Positions 54,064-62,345 of a stretch of 64,000 bases of DNA are shown piece by piece. How positions within the stretch are numbered: the first letter of the stretch is position 1; each line of letters begins with the position of its first letter. The stretch lies in NCBI RefSeq assembly GCF_004769405.1, contig NZ_RQES01000005.1, positions 248,001-312,000 on the forward strand, written 5' to 3'. Under the pieces are notes generated by a model, which ran no database searches, had not been told where the DNA came from, and saw only the letters and a program-made list of their open reading frames with translations. Both the position numbers and the translations under genes were made by a program. Source of the stretch: Leptospira selangorensis. GTDB taxonomy: Bacteria > Spirochaetota > Leptospiria > Leptospirales > Leptospiraceae.

Positions 54064-54351
54064 ATGAACCTATTCAAAAAAATTCTTGTTACCCTTCTTG
54101 TGTCTGCAATCGCTCTTTTCGGTTTCACCGGAGTTAGCGCACAAGAGACTACCGGCGATGCTCCTGCAAAGACTGAAGATGCTGGTGCTTCTAAAGCTGA
54201 GAAAAAAGAAAAGAAAGCTAAGAAGAAAAAAGGTAAGAAAAAACACCACAAGAAGCATAAGAAAGATTCCAAAAAAGGAAAAGAAGAAGGAACCAAGTCT
54301 GACTCTACTCCTGCTCCTGCAGAAGAAGGCGCTGGCGAAGAACAACAGTAA
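54064..54351 (+). CDS. Secreted Lys/His-rich peptide
   Basis: 95 residues. A clear signal peptide (KILVTLLVSAIALFGFTGVSAQE), then a short acidic part, then a block of about 45 residues that is largely Lys with His (KKAKKKKGKKKHHKKHKK) and finally an acidic Ala/Glu tail. Codon use avoids chance; the frame has good GGAAG upstream and a strong terminator downstream, so it is a real, monocistronic gene. The highly basic block could bind polyanions, metals or the cell wall. No family recognised; similar basic peptides exist in Leptospira. Confidence 0.65.
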   Translation: MNLFKKILVTLLVSAIALFGFTGVSAQETTGDAPAKTEDAGASKAEKKEKKAKKKKGKKKHHKKHKKDSKKGKEEGTKSDSTPAPAEEGAGEEQQ

Positions 54352-54366
54352 TATTTTTCCTTTCGC

Positions 54367-54406
54367 ACTCCGTTCGAGGTCCTCTCGAGCGGAGTTTTCT
54401 CTTTTT
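54367..54406 (+). terminator. Intrinsic terminator after the Lys/His-rich peptide gene
   Basis: ACTCCGTTCGAG (54367-54378) pairs with CTCGAGCGGAGT (54384-54395), one G-T, loop GTCCT, then TTTTCTCTTTTT. Confidence 0.85.
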
Positions 54407-54464
54407 ACATATCTCTTCTTCGATTTTGCACTGCACCTACGCTTTGACTTCTTCTAAAATTTAG

Positions 54465-54492
54465 TTGACGGGTCATCTTCTCACATTAACGT
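54465..54492 (+). promoter_or_regulatory. Candidate promoter of the acyl-CoA synthetase gene
   Basis: TTGACG (54465-54470), 16-bp spacer and TAACGT (54487-54492). A leader hairpin with arms CGCTTTAT/ATAAGCG (54498-54516) follows. The ATG is at 54549. Confidence 0.35.
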
Positions 54493-54548
54493 AAACGCGC
54501 TTTATTGAGATAAGCGTAATACACCCCTTCTTCAAAGGAATAACTCCA

Positions 54549-56606
54549 ATGTACAAGAATTTAGCAGACATGTACCTTAAGGCCGCTGAGTCTTATGGGG
54601 ACAGACCGGCGTTTTGGTCGAAGGATGAAAATAAAGAATATCAATCGACCAACTTTAAACAATTAGTAGATCTAGGTCTCTGTTTATCAGAGGCTTTAAT
54701 AGATCTAGGTGTGAAGGCCCGCGAACATATCGGAGTGTTAGCGGATAACCGTTTGGAATGGATCATAGTTGATGCGGGAGTTTTACTCTCCGGTTGTGCA
54801 AACGTTCCAAGAGGAACTGACGTAACCGATTCTGAGATGGAATATATCTTAACCCACTCCGAAGCTTCCGTAGTTTTCTTAGAAAACGATAAGATGTACG
54901 AGAAGTTCCTTAAGAACAAAGCCAAATTGAAAGGCGTTGAAACCGTCATCATTATGGATAAAGATAGCAAAACAAAAGCGAAAGGCGTTTTGCATCTTTA
55001 TGATCTGATCGAGACAGGAAAAGAGTTAAGATCTAAAGGCGGACACAAGACTGAAAAAAGGATCGAAGGTATCAAACCTGATGATCTATTCACTCTGATC
55101 TATACATCTGGAACAACTGGAATGCCTAAGGGTGTAATGCTCATGCACTCCAATATGGCTCACCAGATGGAACATGTTGTTCCTTTGATCCTAAAAAAAT
55201 CAATTATCCGCGACGACGACAGTATGTTGTCAATTCTACCTGTATGGCATATTTTCGAAAGAGTGGTGGAATATTCTGCGATCTCTCTCGGGATTTCTAC
55301 TTTCTATACCAAGGTTGCTGACCTAAGAAATGACCTGGCAAAAGCCAGACCTTCTTTTATGGCTTCTGCTCCAAGGGTTTGGGAAAGTATTTATACAGGG
55401 ATTTACAATAAGATCAACGATCCTAAACAAACTCCTCCAGTTCGTAAATTCCTCTTTAATACAGCTTATCTGTTCTCCAAGAACTATAATGCTGGGGTTC
55501 GTTTCCTAACCGGAAAAGAAGTGGATTACGAAAACCGTAATATCTTCCAATCTTTAGCACTTGCAGTTAAGGCGATTGCTCAGGTGATACTGTTCGGGCC
55601 ATTTACAATTTCTCTGATCAGTGCAGTGGGATATTCTTATATCAAGATGTATAAGCCTGAATTGGCATTTTTAGCGCCGGTTCTTCTTACTATCGCGATT
55701 TTAGGGCTTATCTTCAACTTCAAGACCTTGGACACTATCGTTCTTTCCAAAATCCGCCAAGCAACCGGTGGACGTCTGAGAGGAACATTATCCGGAGGTG
55801 GAGCTTTACAACGTCACGTAGATAATTTCTTCAACGATATCGGACTTCTAGTATTAGAAGGTTACGGAATGACTGAAAGTGCTCCTGTGATCTCGGTGCG
55901 TCACTATGATCATCCGATCATCGGTTCCGTAGGATATATCGTTCCAAAAACTGAACTTCAGTTGAGAGACGATCATGGAAATGTGTTAACTCATATCAAT
56001 GATCAAAGACAAATTCTTGCCGGTAAGCTTGGAGTAAAAGGTATCGTTCATATCAAAGGGCCTCAAGTGATGAAAGGATATTATAAAAATCCTGAAACCA
56101 CTAAGAAGACCATTGTAGATGGATGGTTGAATACCGGAGATATCGGGTTCATCAACTACAAACATACTCTAACTCTTACAGGAAGAGCAAAAGAAACTGT
56201 GGTTCTTTTGGGCGGAGAAAACGTAGAGCCGGTTCCAATAGAAAACCGTATGGACGAATCTCCTTATATCAAACAATCCATGGTATTTGGTCAGGACCAA
56301 AAAGTTTTGGGAGCAATTATTGTTCCGGATCTAGAAGTTCTTCAACCTTGGTTATCTCAAAACGGTATCCAAGCTAAAGACATTAAGGATCTGATCGACA
56401 ATCCTAAGGTAATCGATTTCTTTAAAAAAGAGATCAGAGAATACAATAGTACTAAACACGGATTCAAATCTTTCGAGTTGATCCAACATGTAGTACTTGC
56501 TCAGAAACCTTTTGAGATAGGCGATGAATTAACGAACCTACTCAAAATGAAAAGGCACGTGATTACTGAAAAATACCAAAAGAGAATCGATAAAGTTTAT
56601 AAATAA
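54549..56606 (+). CDS. Long-chain acyl-CoA synthetase with hydrophobic insert
   Basis: 685 residues. AMP-forming ligase activating fatty acids to acyl-Co[21 protein letters not shown] is the ATP loop, [14 protein letters not shown] the fatty-acid gate, [15 protein letters not shown] the A5 motif, and [36 protein letters not shown] the hinge. Between about residues 335 and 388 a pair of hydrophobic segments ([36 protein letters not shown]) interrupts the usual domain, as in some bacterial long-chain enzymes of the eukaryotic FAA/ACSL type; it may attach the enzyme to membrane. A good terminator follows. Confidence 0.9.
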   Translation: MYKNLADMYLKAAESYGDRPAFWSKDENKEYQSTNFKQLVDLGLCLSEALIDLGVKAREHIGVLADNRLEWIIVDAGVLLSGCANVPRGTDVTDSEMEYILTHSEASVVFLENDKMYEKFLKNKAKLKGVETVIIMDKDSKTKAKGVLHLYDLIETGKELRSKGGHKTEKRIEGIKPDDLFTLIYTSGTTGMPKGVMLMHSNMAHQMEHVVPLILKKSIIRDDDSMLSILPVWHIFERVVEYSAISLGISTFYTKVADLRNDLAKARPSFMASAPRVWESIYTGIYNKINDPKQTPPVRKFLFNTAYLFSKNYNAGVRFLTGKEVDYENRNIFQSLALAVKAIAQVILFGPFTISLISAVGYSYIKMYKPELAFLAPVLLTIAILGLIFNFKTLDTIVLSKIRQATGGRLRGTLSGGGALQRHVDNFFNDIGLLVLEGYGMTESAPVISVRHYDHPIIGSVGYIVPKTELQLRDDHGNVLTHINDQRQILAGKLGVKGIVHIKGPQVMKGYYKNPETTKKTIVDGWLNTGDIGFINYKHTLTLTGRAKETVVLLGGENVEPVPIENRMDESPYIKQSMVFGQDQKVLGAIIVPDLEVLQPWLSQNGIQAKDIKDLIDNPKVIDFFKKEIREYNSTKHGFKSFELIQHVVLAQKPFEIGDELTNLLKMKRHVITEKYQKRIDKVYK

Positions 56607-56637
56607 GAACTTAGATCCTAATCAGTGTTTTAGAAAA

Positions 56638-56669
56638 TCCCTCGGCCTAATAACCGGGGGATTTTTTTT
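56638..56669. terminator. Bidirectional intrinsic terminator
   Basis: TCCCTCGG (56638-56645) pairs with CCGGGGGA (56654-56661), one G-T, 8-nt loop, then TTTTTTTT. The minus strand has TTTTC after the stem, so it can also end the MBL-fold gene at 56668. Confidence 0.8.
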
Positions 56670-57513
56670 AATCTAATTTATAAATCCTCGGAAACACTTC
56701 TTCTCCCGAAGATAAAATGGCGGGATCATGCATGGTCAGAATTTTTGTCCCGCTCGAAGATAGAACGGAAACATAATCTAAAAATTCCTTATTATTAGGA
56801 AGGGAGAAGGTCCCCTCCGAAGAAAGACCCTGGCCCTGTTTGCAAAATTCTACCCAATAACATTCATCTCCTGTGATTAGGAATCTTTTACCCGGAGACT
56901 TTAACCACTCTACTGCAACTGAACCTTGGGTATGTCCTCTGGTTAATAAGATCCGAAAATTCTGAAAAACTTCTAAACTCGAATTTATGAATTGGATCTT
57001 TCCTGATCTTTCTTTGGCTAATAGTTTAACATTTGTGGATCGATTCTTTTTTTTAAACGAATCCCAATCTTCCGGTGTAATATAAACCTTTGCATTTGGA
57101 AAAAGGCCAATTCCTCCCGAATGATCCGAATGAAAATGTGTGAGAATAATCTCTCCGATCATTCCGGATTTAATCCCTGCAGACCTTAAAATTTTATCCG
57201 GGGAGATCCAATTATGGACGGTAATTTCAGGAGTTGATATGGAAGAAGTTCCGGCATCGACCAGAATATAACGTTTATCTAATTTTATTAGGTAAAATAA
57301 AAATGCGATCTCAGACTCACCTTCCTGTTTATCCGAATTTGTGAGTCGATTTGGATAAAATGATTTTCCGACTAGGATCGCATACAATCCATCCTGCAAT
57401 TCAGTTGGAGCTACGGAGCCGTAAACTTCCTGACTTGAATTTTTGATTTTTGGGGAAGAAGAAGTCCCGCAATAGAAGAATAAAACTGAAATCAACAGAA
57501 TGAAAATTTTCAA
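56668..57513 (-). CDS. MBL-fold lipoprotein of the AHL-lactonase type
   Basis: 281 residues. Lipobox FFYC, so it is an envelope lipoprotein. The metallo-beta-lactamase site is HFHSDHSGG (two zinc-binding H-x-H-x-D-H), with a third His in TRGHTQGSVAVEW, Asp in LITGDECYW and a final His in TMHDPAIL. The order and lengths resemble N-acyl homoserine lactonases (AiiA-like). It could degrade a lactone signal or another small ester outside the cytoplasm. Leptospira is not known to me to make AHLs, so degradation of other bacteria's signals or of an unrelated lactone is equally possible. Confidence 0.8.
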   Translation of the reverse strand: MKIFILLISVLFFYCGTSSSPKIKNSSQEVYGSVAPTELQDGLYAILVGKSFYPNRLTNSDKQEGESEIAFLFYLIKLDKRYILVDAGTSSISTPEITVHNWISPDKILRSAGIKSGMIGEIILTHFHSDHSGGIGLFPNAKVYITPEDWDSFKKKNRSTNVKLLAKERSGKIQFINSSLEVFQNFRILLTRGHTQGSVAVEWLKSPGKRFLITGDECYWVEFCKQGQGLSSEGTFSLPNNKEFLDYVSVLSSSGTKILTMHDPAILSSGEEVFPRIYKLD

Positions 57514-57550
57514 AATAGAAGCACCAACTGATCTACTTTTTCTTGATTTC

Positions 57551-57580
57551 CTGACTAGCTCAACGGATTTTTAGTCTAAT
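57551..57580 (+). promoter_or_regulatory. Candidate tmRNA promoter
   Basis: CTGACT (57551-57556), an 18-bp spacer and TCTAAT (57575-57580) precede the tmRNA 5' end at 57593. Judged by eye only. Confidence 0.35.
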
Positions 57581-57592
57581 CATTAAATCTAC

Positions 57593-57936
57593 GGGGACGA
57601 ATTAGGTTTCGACTGTTGTAGTTTAGATGTGGTGGCATGTAGGGGTGAGGGGCCTCTTAAAAACCTTCAAAACTTTAAACGCTAACAACGAATTAGCACT
57701 AGCAGCTTAATCGCTACTACGGAAGAAAGGCTTACTCTCCCGGTGGTTTTTCTTCTGCCTTAAACGGGAGACTTTTTAGATCGGTTTTCGGTTCACGATT
57801 TAAAGAGTATTTGGATCGAATAGGAAGGACACGCCTGCTTGTGGGCTAAGGCCTTCCGAGATTTAAAACATAAGACAAACATGTAGAGGCCCCATTGAGG
57901 CACAATAGGACCCGGGTTCGAACCCCGGCGTCTCCA
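57593..57936 (+). ncRNA. ssrA: tmRNA
   Basis: Rescues stalled ribosomes. The 5' end GGGGACG pairs with CGTCTCC at 57929-57935 (one G-T), with discriminator A. GGTTTCGAC (57605-57613) is the usual 5' motif, and a T-arm with GGGTTCGAACCCC lies at 57912-57926. The tag frame at 57681-57710 encodes ANNELALAA then TAA, the last AA being the ClpXP/ClpAP signal. CCA is not encoded. Total length about 344 nt. Two open frames on the opposite strand here are not genes. Confidence 0.97.
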
Positions 57937-58048
57937 TTGCAATCTTCCAAATAAAATAAAATCTGAGGGGTTCGAAGCGAGACTGCGTAACGCCGAACCT
58001 TTCTTCCAACGCAATCTTTCGTAACTAACAAAACGGGGTGATGGCCTA

Positions 58049-58990
58049 CTATCTTAAGTTATCTAAAAAGGCGCTGACCTTTTTCTCATACTCTTGCGGA
58101 TTTATTTCCCTCGCAGTTCCATGTTCTCCTCTTTCTAAAATCCAGATTTGTTTCGGACCCAAATACAAATTCGCTAAATCTAAAGTCTGTTGAAAAGGAA
58201 CTACCTGATCTTCTTTGCTATGAATGAATAAGATCTGCGCAGACTTTGTATTTGCCAAAGAACTTGCAGGGCTGGGAGAAGTTTCAAACTTTCCTCTGAT
58301 TTGAGTGAGTTTGATCAAAAAATGAGAAAACAAAGCCGGAATATCTTTTGCCGTACCGGGGAATTCTAAGATCAATCTTTCAAAATTATACATTGGATTT
58401 TCTGCGATCACCGCGGAAAGTTTGGGCATCTCAGGCAAAGAGATCAGAATGGAAGAGGCTCCCACGGAACTTCCTAATGCGTAGATTCGATCATATCTTT
58501 CTGAAAGGTAATGATATACAGACAGCACATCTTTGGATTCTCTATAACCGTAACTAAGTCCCGGTATTAAACAGTTTGCTTCTCCATGACAACCGAAATC
58601 GAAACTGAAAACGTCCAATCCTCTTTCCAGAAAGAAACGGATATGTTTTGTCATTTCTCTTTTATCACTTCCTCCTCCGTGGACTAAAAAGATCGCACCT
58701 TTTGATTTTCCTTTTCGATTTTCAAAAGTTCCAATTTTCCAAGTCGGAAGATCGAACCCATTTCGGGATGGTATTTTTAGTTCTTCGAATTTGAATTCAT
58801 TAGAATTCCTTAAATTTCCACAAGATATTCCCCAATGTTTTTCTGTTTCAGGGCTACATGCGGAGAAGTCCTGGTTATCTCTCCAAATGGGGAATAATAA
58901 CTGGTTGCTTGCGGACCAAATCCCGAAGCTCATAAAAATCGGGATGAGTAGAATGATGGTCAAGATGGACCATAGTAAGATACGTTTCAT
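58049..58990 (-). CDS. Membrane-anchored alpha/beta hydrolase
   Basis: 313 residues. A single N-terminal membrane helix (ILLWSILTIILLIPIFMSFGIW) anchors it. The serine is in YALGSSVGASSIL, the acid in FIHSKEDQVVPF, and the His in LERGEHGTAR. FLVHGGGSDKREMT is the oxyanion loop and VFSFDFGCHGEAN the following strand. It resembles the BEM46/ABHD-type hydrolase at the left edge of the window. Extracytoplasmic face and substrate are unknown. A CxxC-like pair (SACSPETEKHWGISCG) lies early. Confidence 0.82.
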   Translation of the reverse strand: MKRILLWSILTIILLIPIFMSFGIWSASNQLLFPIWRDNQDFSACSPETEKHWGISCGNLRNSNEFKFEELKIPSRNGFDLPTWKIGTFENRKGKSKGAIFLVHGGGSDKREMTKHIRFFLERGLDVFSFDFGCHGEANCLIPGLSYGYRESKDVLSVYHYLSERYDRIYALGSSVGASSILISLPEMPKLSAVIAENPMYNFERLILEFPGTAKDIPALFSHFLIKLTQIRGKFETSPSPASSLANTKSAQILFIHSKEDQVVPFQQTLDLANLYLGPKQIWILERGEHGTAREINPQEYEKKVSAFLDNLR

Positions 58991-59053
58991 AAAACCTCTA
59001 TTTTCATTCTTATATCAATTGAGGTTTCGGAAATTGGACAGTTTTAGAGAATT

Positions 59054-59938
59054 TTACTTAGGAAAAACCTTCTTTCCAAGTTCGATTCCTAACCGAACGT
59101 TTTCGGTCAGTAAATTTGCATTTGTGGTCATTCTTCCTGCAGGAAGTGTTTTTTCAGGAGCTATAATTTCGAAGCGGATCCCTTTGGGTGGATCGTTCAG
59201 TATTTCCATGGCTCGATTATAACGATTGTATCTTTGTTCTATAAATGCTTTTCCCATTTCCGGAAATTTAGGAAACGCCAAACTTCCCAACAGAGGACTT
59301 GTAGGGGTTAATCTAAAATCCATTGGTTTTGTAAGAATAACAGTTATATCTTTATAACCTGCGGATAATACTGCTTCGACCGGAATAGGATCTAGGACCC
59401 CGCCATCAGTATACTTTGAATTTTCCAAAAGACCATATCCTTTGGTGGCGATCGGTAAAGAAGTCGCAGCTCTTAAGAGTGGAAAAAGATTTTGAGAAGT
59501 GGCCCTTATATATTCCGGTTGTAAGGTCCTAAAATTACTGAGCACAATATAAAAAGGTACAGTCTTTTTTTGTTTCAGCACTTCTACTTTGATCGGTACC
59601 TTCTCTTGGAAAATATGATCTATCAGATAATCTTGGTCTAATATTCTTTTTCCTTTAAAAAGATTCCAAAAAGAAATGAGATGATTTCCTGCTAATTCCT
59701 TTCTCCAAATATCCAAGGCTCTTTCGATATCTTCTGAAGAAGGATTCGGTTCCGTAACATAATATGCAGAAGAACAAGAACCGGAGGAGACTGCAACGAT
59801 CAGATCAAATTCGCTAGGAGGATATATTGGAGCCATAGAGGAGAGGACTCCGCCTGCAAAGGAACCTCTCATTCCTCCGCCTTCTATGATCAGGGCTTTT
59901 CCTTTTTTCTTTTTGGTATATTTTGGAAGAGACGACAT
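59054..59938 (-). CDS. Patatin-like phospholipase, YjjU-type
   Basis: 294 residues, cytoplasmic or peripheral. GGGMRG (20-25) is the oxyanion loop, the nucleophile is Ser51 in VAVSSGS (A-x-S-x-G instead of G-x-S-x-G), and the Asp is in TDGGVLDPIPV. The order matches bacterial patatins of the YjjU group. It likely hydrolyses phospholipids or other acyl esters. It is nine bases downstream of the TMEM220-like gene, with the cyclase above, so it may be in one unit with them. Confidence 0.85.
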   Translation of the reverse strand: MSSLPKYTKKKKGKALIIEGGGMRGSFAGGVLSSMAPIYPPSEFDLIVAVSSGSCSSAYYVTEPNPSSEDIERALDIWRKELAGNHLISFWNLFKGKRILDQDYLIDHIFQEKVPIKVEVLKQKKTVPFYIVLSNFRTLQPEYIRATSQNLFPLLRAATSLPIATKGYGLLENSKYTDGGVLDPIPVEAVLSAGYKDITVILTKPMDFRLTPTSPLLGSLAFPKFPEMGKAFIEQRYNRYNRAMEILNDPPKGIRFEIIAPEKTLPAGRMTTNANLLTENVRLGIELGKKVFPK

Positions 59939-59946
59939 TGGATGGA

Positions 59947-60321
59947 TTATTTAGAATTTTTAGTACGTTTTCTATACCAAAGCCAAGTAATGACTACAAG
60001 GCTGATCAGCGCACCCAAAAATTCCCTTCCTAATTCTATATAAGGTTTTTCGTCGGTCATCTTTGCAGTGATCAGATTTTCATTACCTGTTCTCAACCAA
60101 TCAAGGAACCCGTCAATGGTCGCCGCGATCTCAATTCCGGCCATACCGATAATCGCATATAATAAAGGAAGTTTATCCTTATCGAGTGCCGCAAGTATAC
60201 ATGCTAGAGAAGAAGTAAAATACAGAAGCATCCAATGAAGTGGATCAGGATCGTTATACTGAACTGCTCCTGCAAAAATGAAATAAGCGGCTAAAAGGAG
60301 AGAAACTATTTTAAAGATCAT
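59947..60321 (-). CDS. TMEM220-like small membrane protein
   Basis: 124 residues, four membrane helices. FAGAVQYNDPDPLHWMLLYFTSSLACILAAL is the characteristic TMEM220 motif (N-D-P-D-P). A later acidic-loop segment and IELGREFLGALISLVVITWLWYRKR end the protein. Function unknown. Its ATG overlaps the stop of the cyclase gene (TGA within CATG region, four bases), so it is translated with the cyclase. Confidence 0.8.
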   Translation of the reverse strand: MIFKIVSLLLAAYFIFAGAVQYNDPDPLHWMLLYFTSSLACILAALDKDKLPLLYAIIGMAGIEIAATIDGFLDWLRTGNENLITAKMTDEKPYIELGREFLGALISLVVITWLWYRKRTKNSK

Positions 60322-62246
60322 ATTTTTGCACCGTTAAATACTAATTTATAAGCCTGGGTTTCTTCGTTGATCCAGCTTTGGTTGAATTTCACTCTTTTTA
60401 CTTTCCAACCTTTTTCTGTCATCAATTGGCGGAGTTGTTTTTCTCTAAAGACAACCTCTGAGAATACTACTTCTCCCCCATCTGCGATTGCTTGTAACTT
60501 TGCCGCAAAGTTTACTGTGTTCCCGAAATAATCTATATTACTATTTAGGTTCACAGCCAAACAAGGTCCCGTATGTAAACTGATACGAATCCTGATGGGA
60601 GTCTCGGTATTTTCTTCCGAGAAAAATTCTTGGAGCCTGACGGAAGCTTCTACTGCTGCACTGGGAGAAGGGAAGGCTGCCATCACCGCGTCTCCTATCG
60701 TTTTCACAACGGCGCCTTGGAATTCTCTTACTACTTTATAAACTTCTACGAAATGATATCTGACTTCGGAGAATGCACCGGAGTCTCCTTTATTATAATA
60801 GAATTTTGTAGAACCTACTATATCAGTGAACAAGATCGTCTGCATTCCGATATCCAATTGTAGATCGGTGGAAAGAGCCTCTTGAGAGAATAGATCTCGG
60901 AAGTCTTGAAAATTGAATAGATCAGTCGGCCTAAGACAATCTTGGTCTTCTTTTCTTTCTTCTATCACAAAACCTTTTCTGGAAGAAGAAAGATTTTCTA
61001 AGATCAATTTTGGATGATCGGCGATCTCTATCTGTTCCGGAGTCTCGTCGGTTTTCCAGACTAAGGTTTCATTTGGGACTTCTTCTTTAATTTCCAATAG
61101 AGAATAATTTTTTTCTCCGTTTACTCGGAGTCTATAAACTCCGGGAGAAAGTAGAAGTTTGGAATTATATGTTTCCCCGGAATCCAAATATTTTTGGAAT
61201 CTGATATGACTTTTGGTGGCAGGTTCCGCAGCACAGAACATTCTTTTCTGAACTTCTCGGATTGAAGGATGTACATGGAAAGTGATCTCAATAGAATTTA
61301 ATTGATTTGCTTCGAATTGTATCTCACAAACTTCGCATGTATCTCTTGTAGGAAGATCTCCTAAATGTTGAGCTTCTGTTCTGACTCCTCTACAATGCGG
61401 ACAAACCACATCCCAGCTCATTGTAAATAGTCCCAATCTACATCCGTGTAAAAATACGAGTAGTAGTTCTTTTTCCGGGATTTTCCACGCTTTAGATAAT
61501 GATTTGATCCTGATCCTATACAGATCGGATTCATCCGCATCTAAAATATAATTTAAAACTTTATCTACTAACTCTCTAGGTTGTCCTTCTCGAATATATC
61601 CAACTCGTATCTGCTGCATTCTTGCGGGGAAGACCGGATTTTTTTCCGATTTGGATTCTTTGATTACACTTAATGCGCTTGGTCCTAACCAACTATAAGA
61701 TCTTGTTTTGATTAAGTCTTCTACTACTCCTTTTAATCCTTTGGTATATGCTTTTTCGAGTTGTATCATTACGAACTTTAACAGGTTTTTTCCGAGCCAA
61801 CCTTTAGGAATCCAGCCGAAGTAAACGAATAACCTGGTGGAACTTTCTCCCAATGGATAAACAAGGTATCTTGTTCTTACATAATAAGCGAATCCCTTAG
61901 AATAGATCCTGGCATTATTAAGCTGTTTACAATATTCCCATTCCCAAGGAACTTCTTCCCATTCTGAAACGATACCCGCGTTTTTGGACTTACCAAAGAG
62001 GCGACCGTTGATCTCCTGAAATTTCATTTCAGGAATATCTATCCTTTTATTAAAAGAAGAAGTGTCTATCAGCCAAGGCCATACTTCTTGGGGAGAAACA
62101 TCCAAGTCGAATTTCCAGAGCTTTTCAATTGGCTCTCCTAAGGAGGTCCATTTTTCCTCCCAAGGATATTTTTCTAAATAGGTCTGAAGGTCCAGGGTAT
62201 TCGGATCCAACATATCATTGTAGTAGATGGAATCGATCGCTTGCAT
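60318..62246 (-). CDS. Class III adenylate cyclase with DUF5939-like N-terminus and zinc ribbon
   Basis: 642 residues from the ATG at 62246 (GGAGAG six bases upstream); an upstream frame would overlap avtA and is rejected. The N-terminal ~180 residues have a SRPBCC/DUF5939-like fold (EWEYCKQLNNARIYSKGFAYYVRTRYLVYP). A zinc ribbon, CPHCRGVRTEAQHLGDLPTRDTCEVC, and a strand-rich region follow. The catalytic domain has FTDIVGSTKF and KTIGDAVMAAF metal Asps and DYFGNTVNFAAKLQ. In that last motif Lys stands where active cyclases have Arg, which may weaken activity. Coupled to TMEM220 and patatin genes. Confidence 0.82.
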   Translation of the reverse strand: MQAIDSIYYNDMLDPNTLDLQTYLEKYPWEEKWTSLGEPIEKLWKFDLDVSPQEVWPWLIDTSSFNKRIDIPEMKFQEINGRLFGKSKNAGIVSEWEEVPWEWEYCKQLNNARIYSKGFAYYVRTRYLVYPLGESSTRLFVYFGWIPKGWLGKNLLKFVMIQLEKAYTKGLKGVVEDLIKTRSYSWLGPSALSVIKESKSEKNPVFPARMQQIRVGYIREGQPRELVDKVLNYILDADESDLYRIRIKSLSKAWKIPEKELLLVFLHGCRLGLFTMSWDVVCPHCRGVRTEAQHLGDLPTRDTCEVCEIQFEANQLNSIEITFHVHPSIREVQKRMFCAAEPATKSHIRFQKYLDSGETYNSKLLLSPGVYRLRVNGEKNYSLLEIKEEVPNETLVWKTDETPEQIEIADHPKLILENLSSSRKGFVIEERKEDQDCLRPTDLFNFQDFRDLFSQEALSTDLQLDIGMQTILFTDIVGSTKFYYNKGDSGAFSEVRYHFVEVYKVVREFQGAVVKTIGDAVMAAFPSPSAAVEASVRLQEFFSEENTETPIRIRISLHTGPCLAVNLNSNIDYFGNTVNFAAKLQAIADGGEVVFSEVVFREKQLRQLMTEKGWKVKRVKFNQSWINEETQAYKLVFNGAKI

Positions 62247-62345
62247 CGGTCTCTCCAGAGAGGTGTTAGGAGAATAGAAAAAAATTCCTTCCTCTCTTAG
62301 ATTATCTTTTCGGCAGTTTTGCAAAAAGAAAAGTGGAATAACCTT

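Noticed and set aside
54070..54457. Open frames antisense to or out of frame with the Lys/His-rich peptide gene
   Set aside because: They are by-products of repeated AAG/AAA codons; only the plus frame with a signal peptide and terminator is convincing.
57793..58031. Two open frames of 60-70 codons on the minus strand
   Set aside because: They run over the 3' part of the tmRNA and its flank, so they are not coding.
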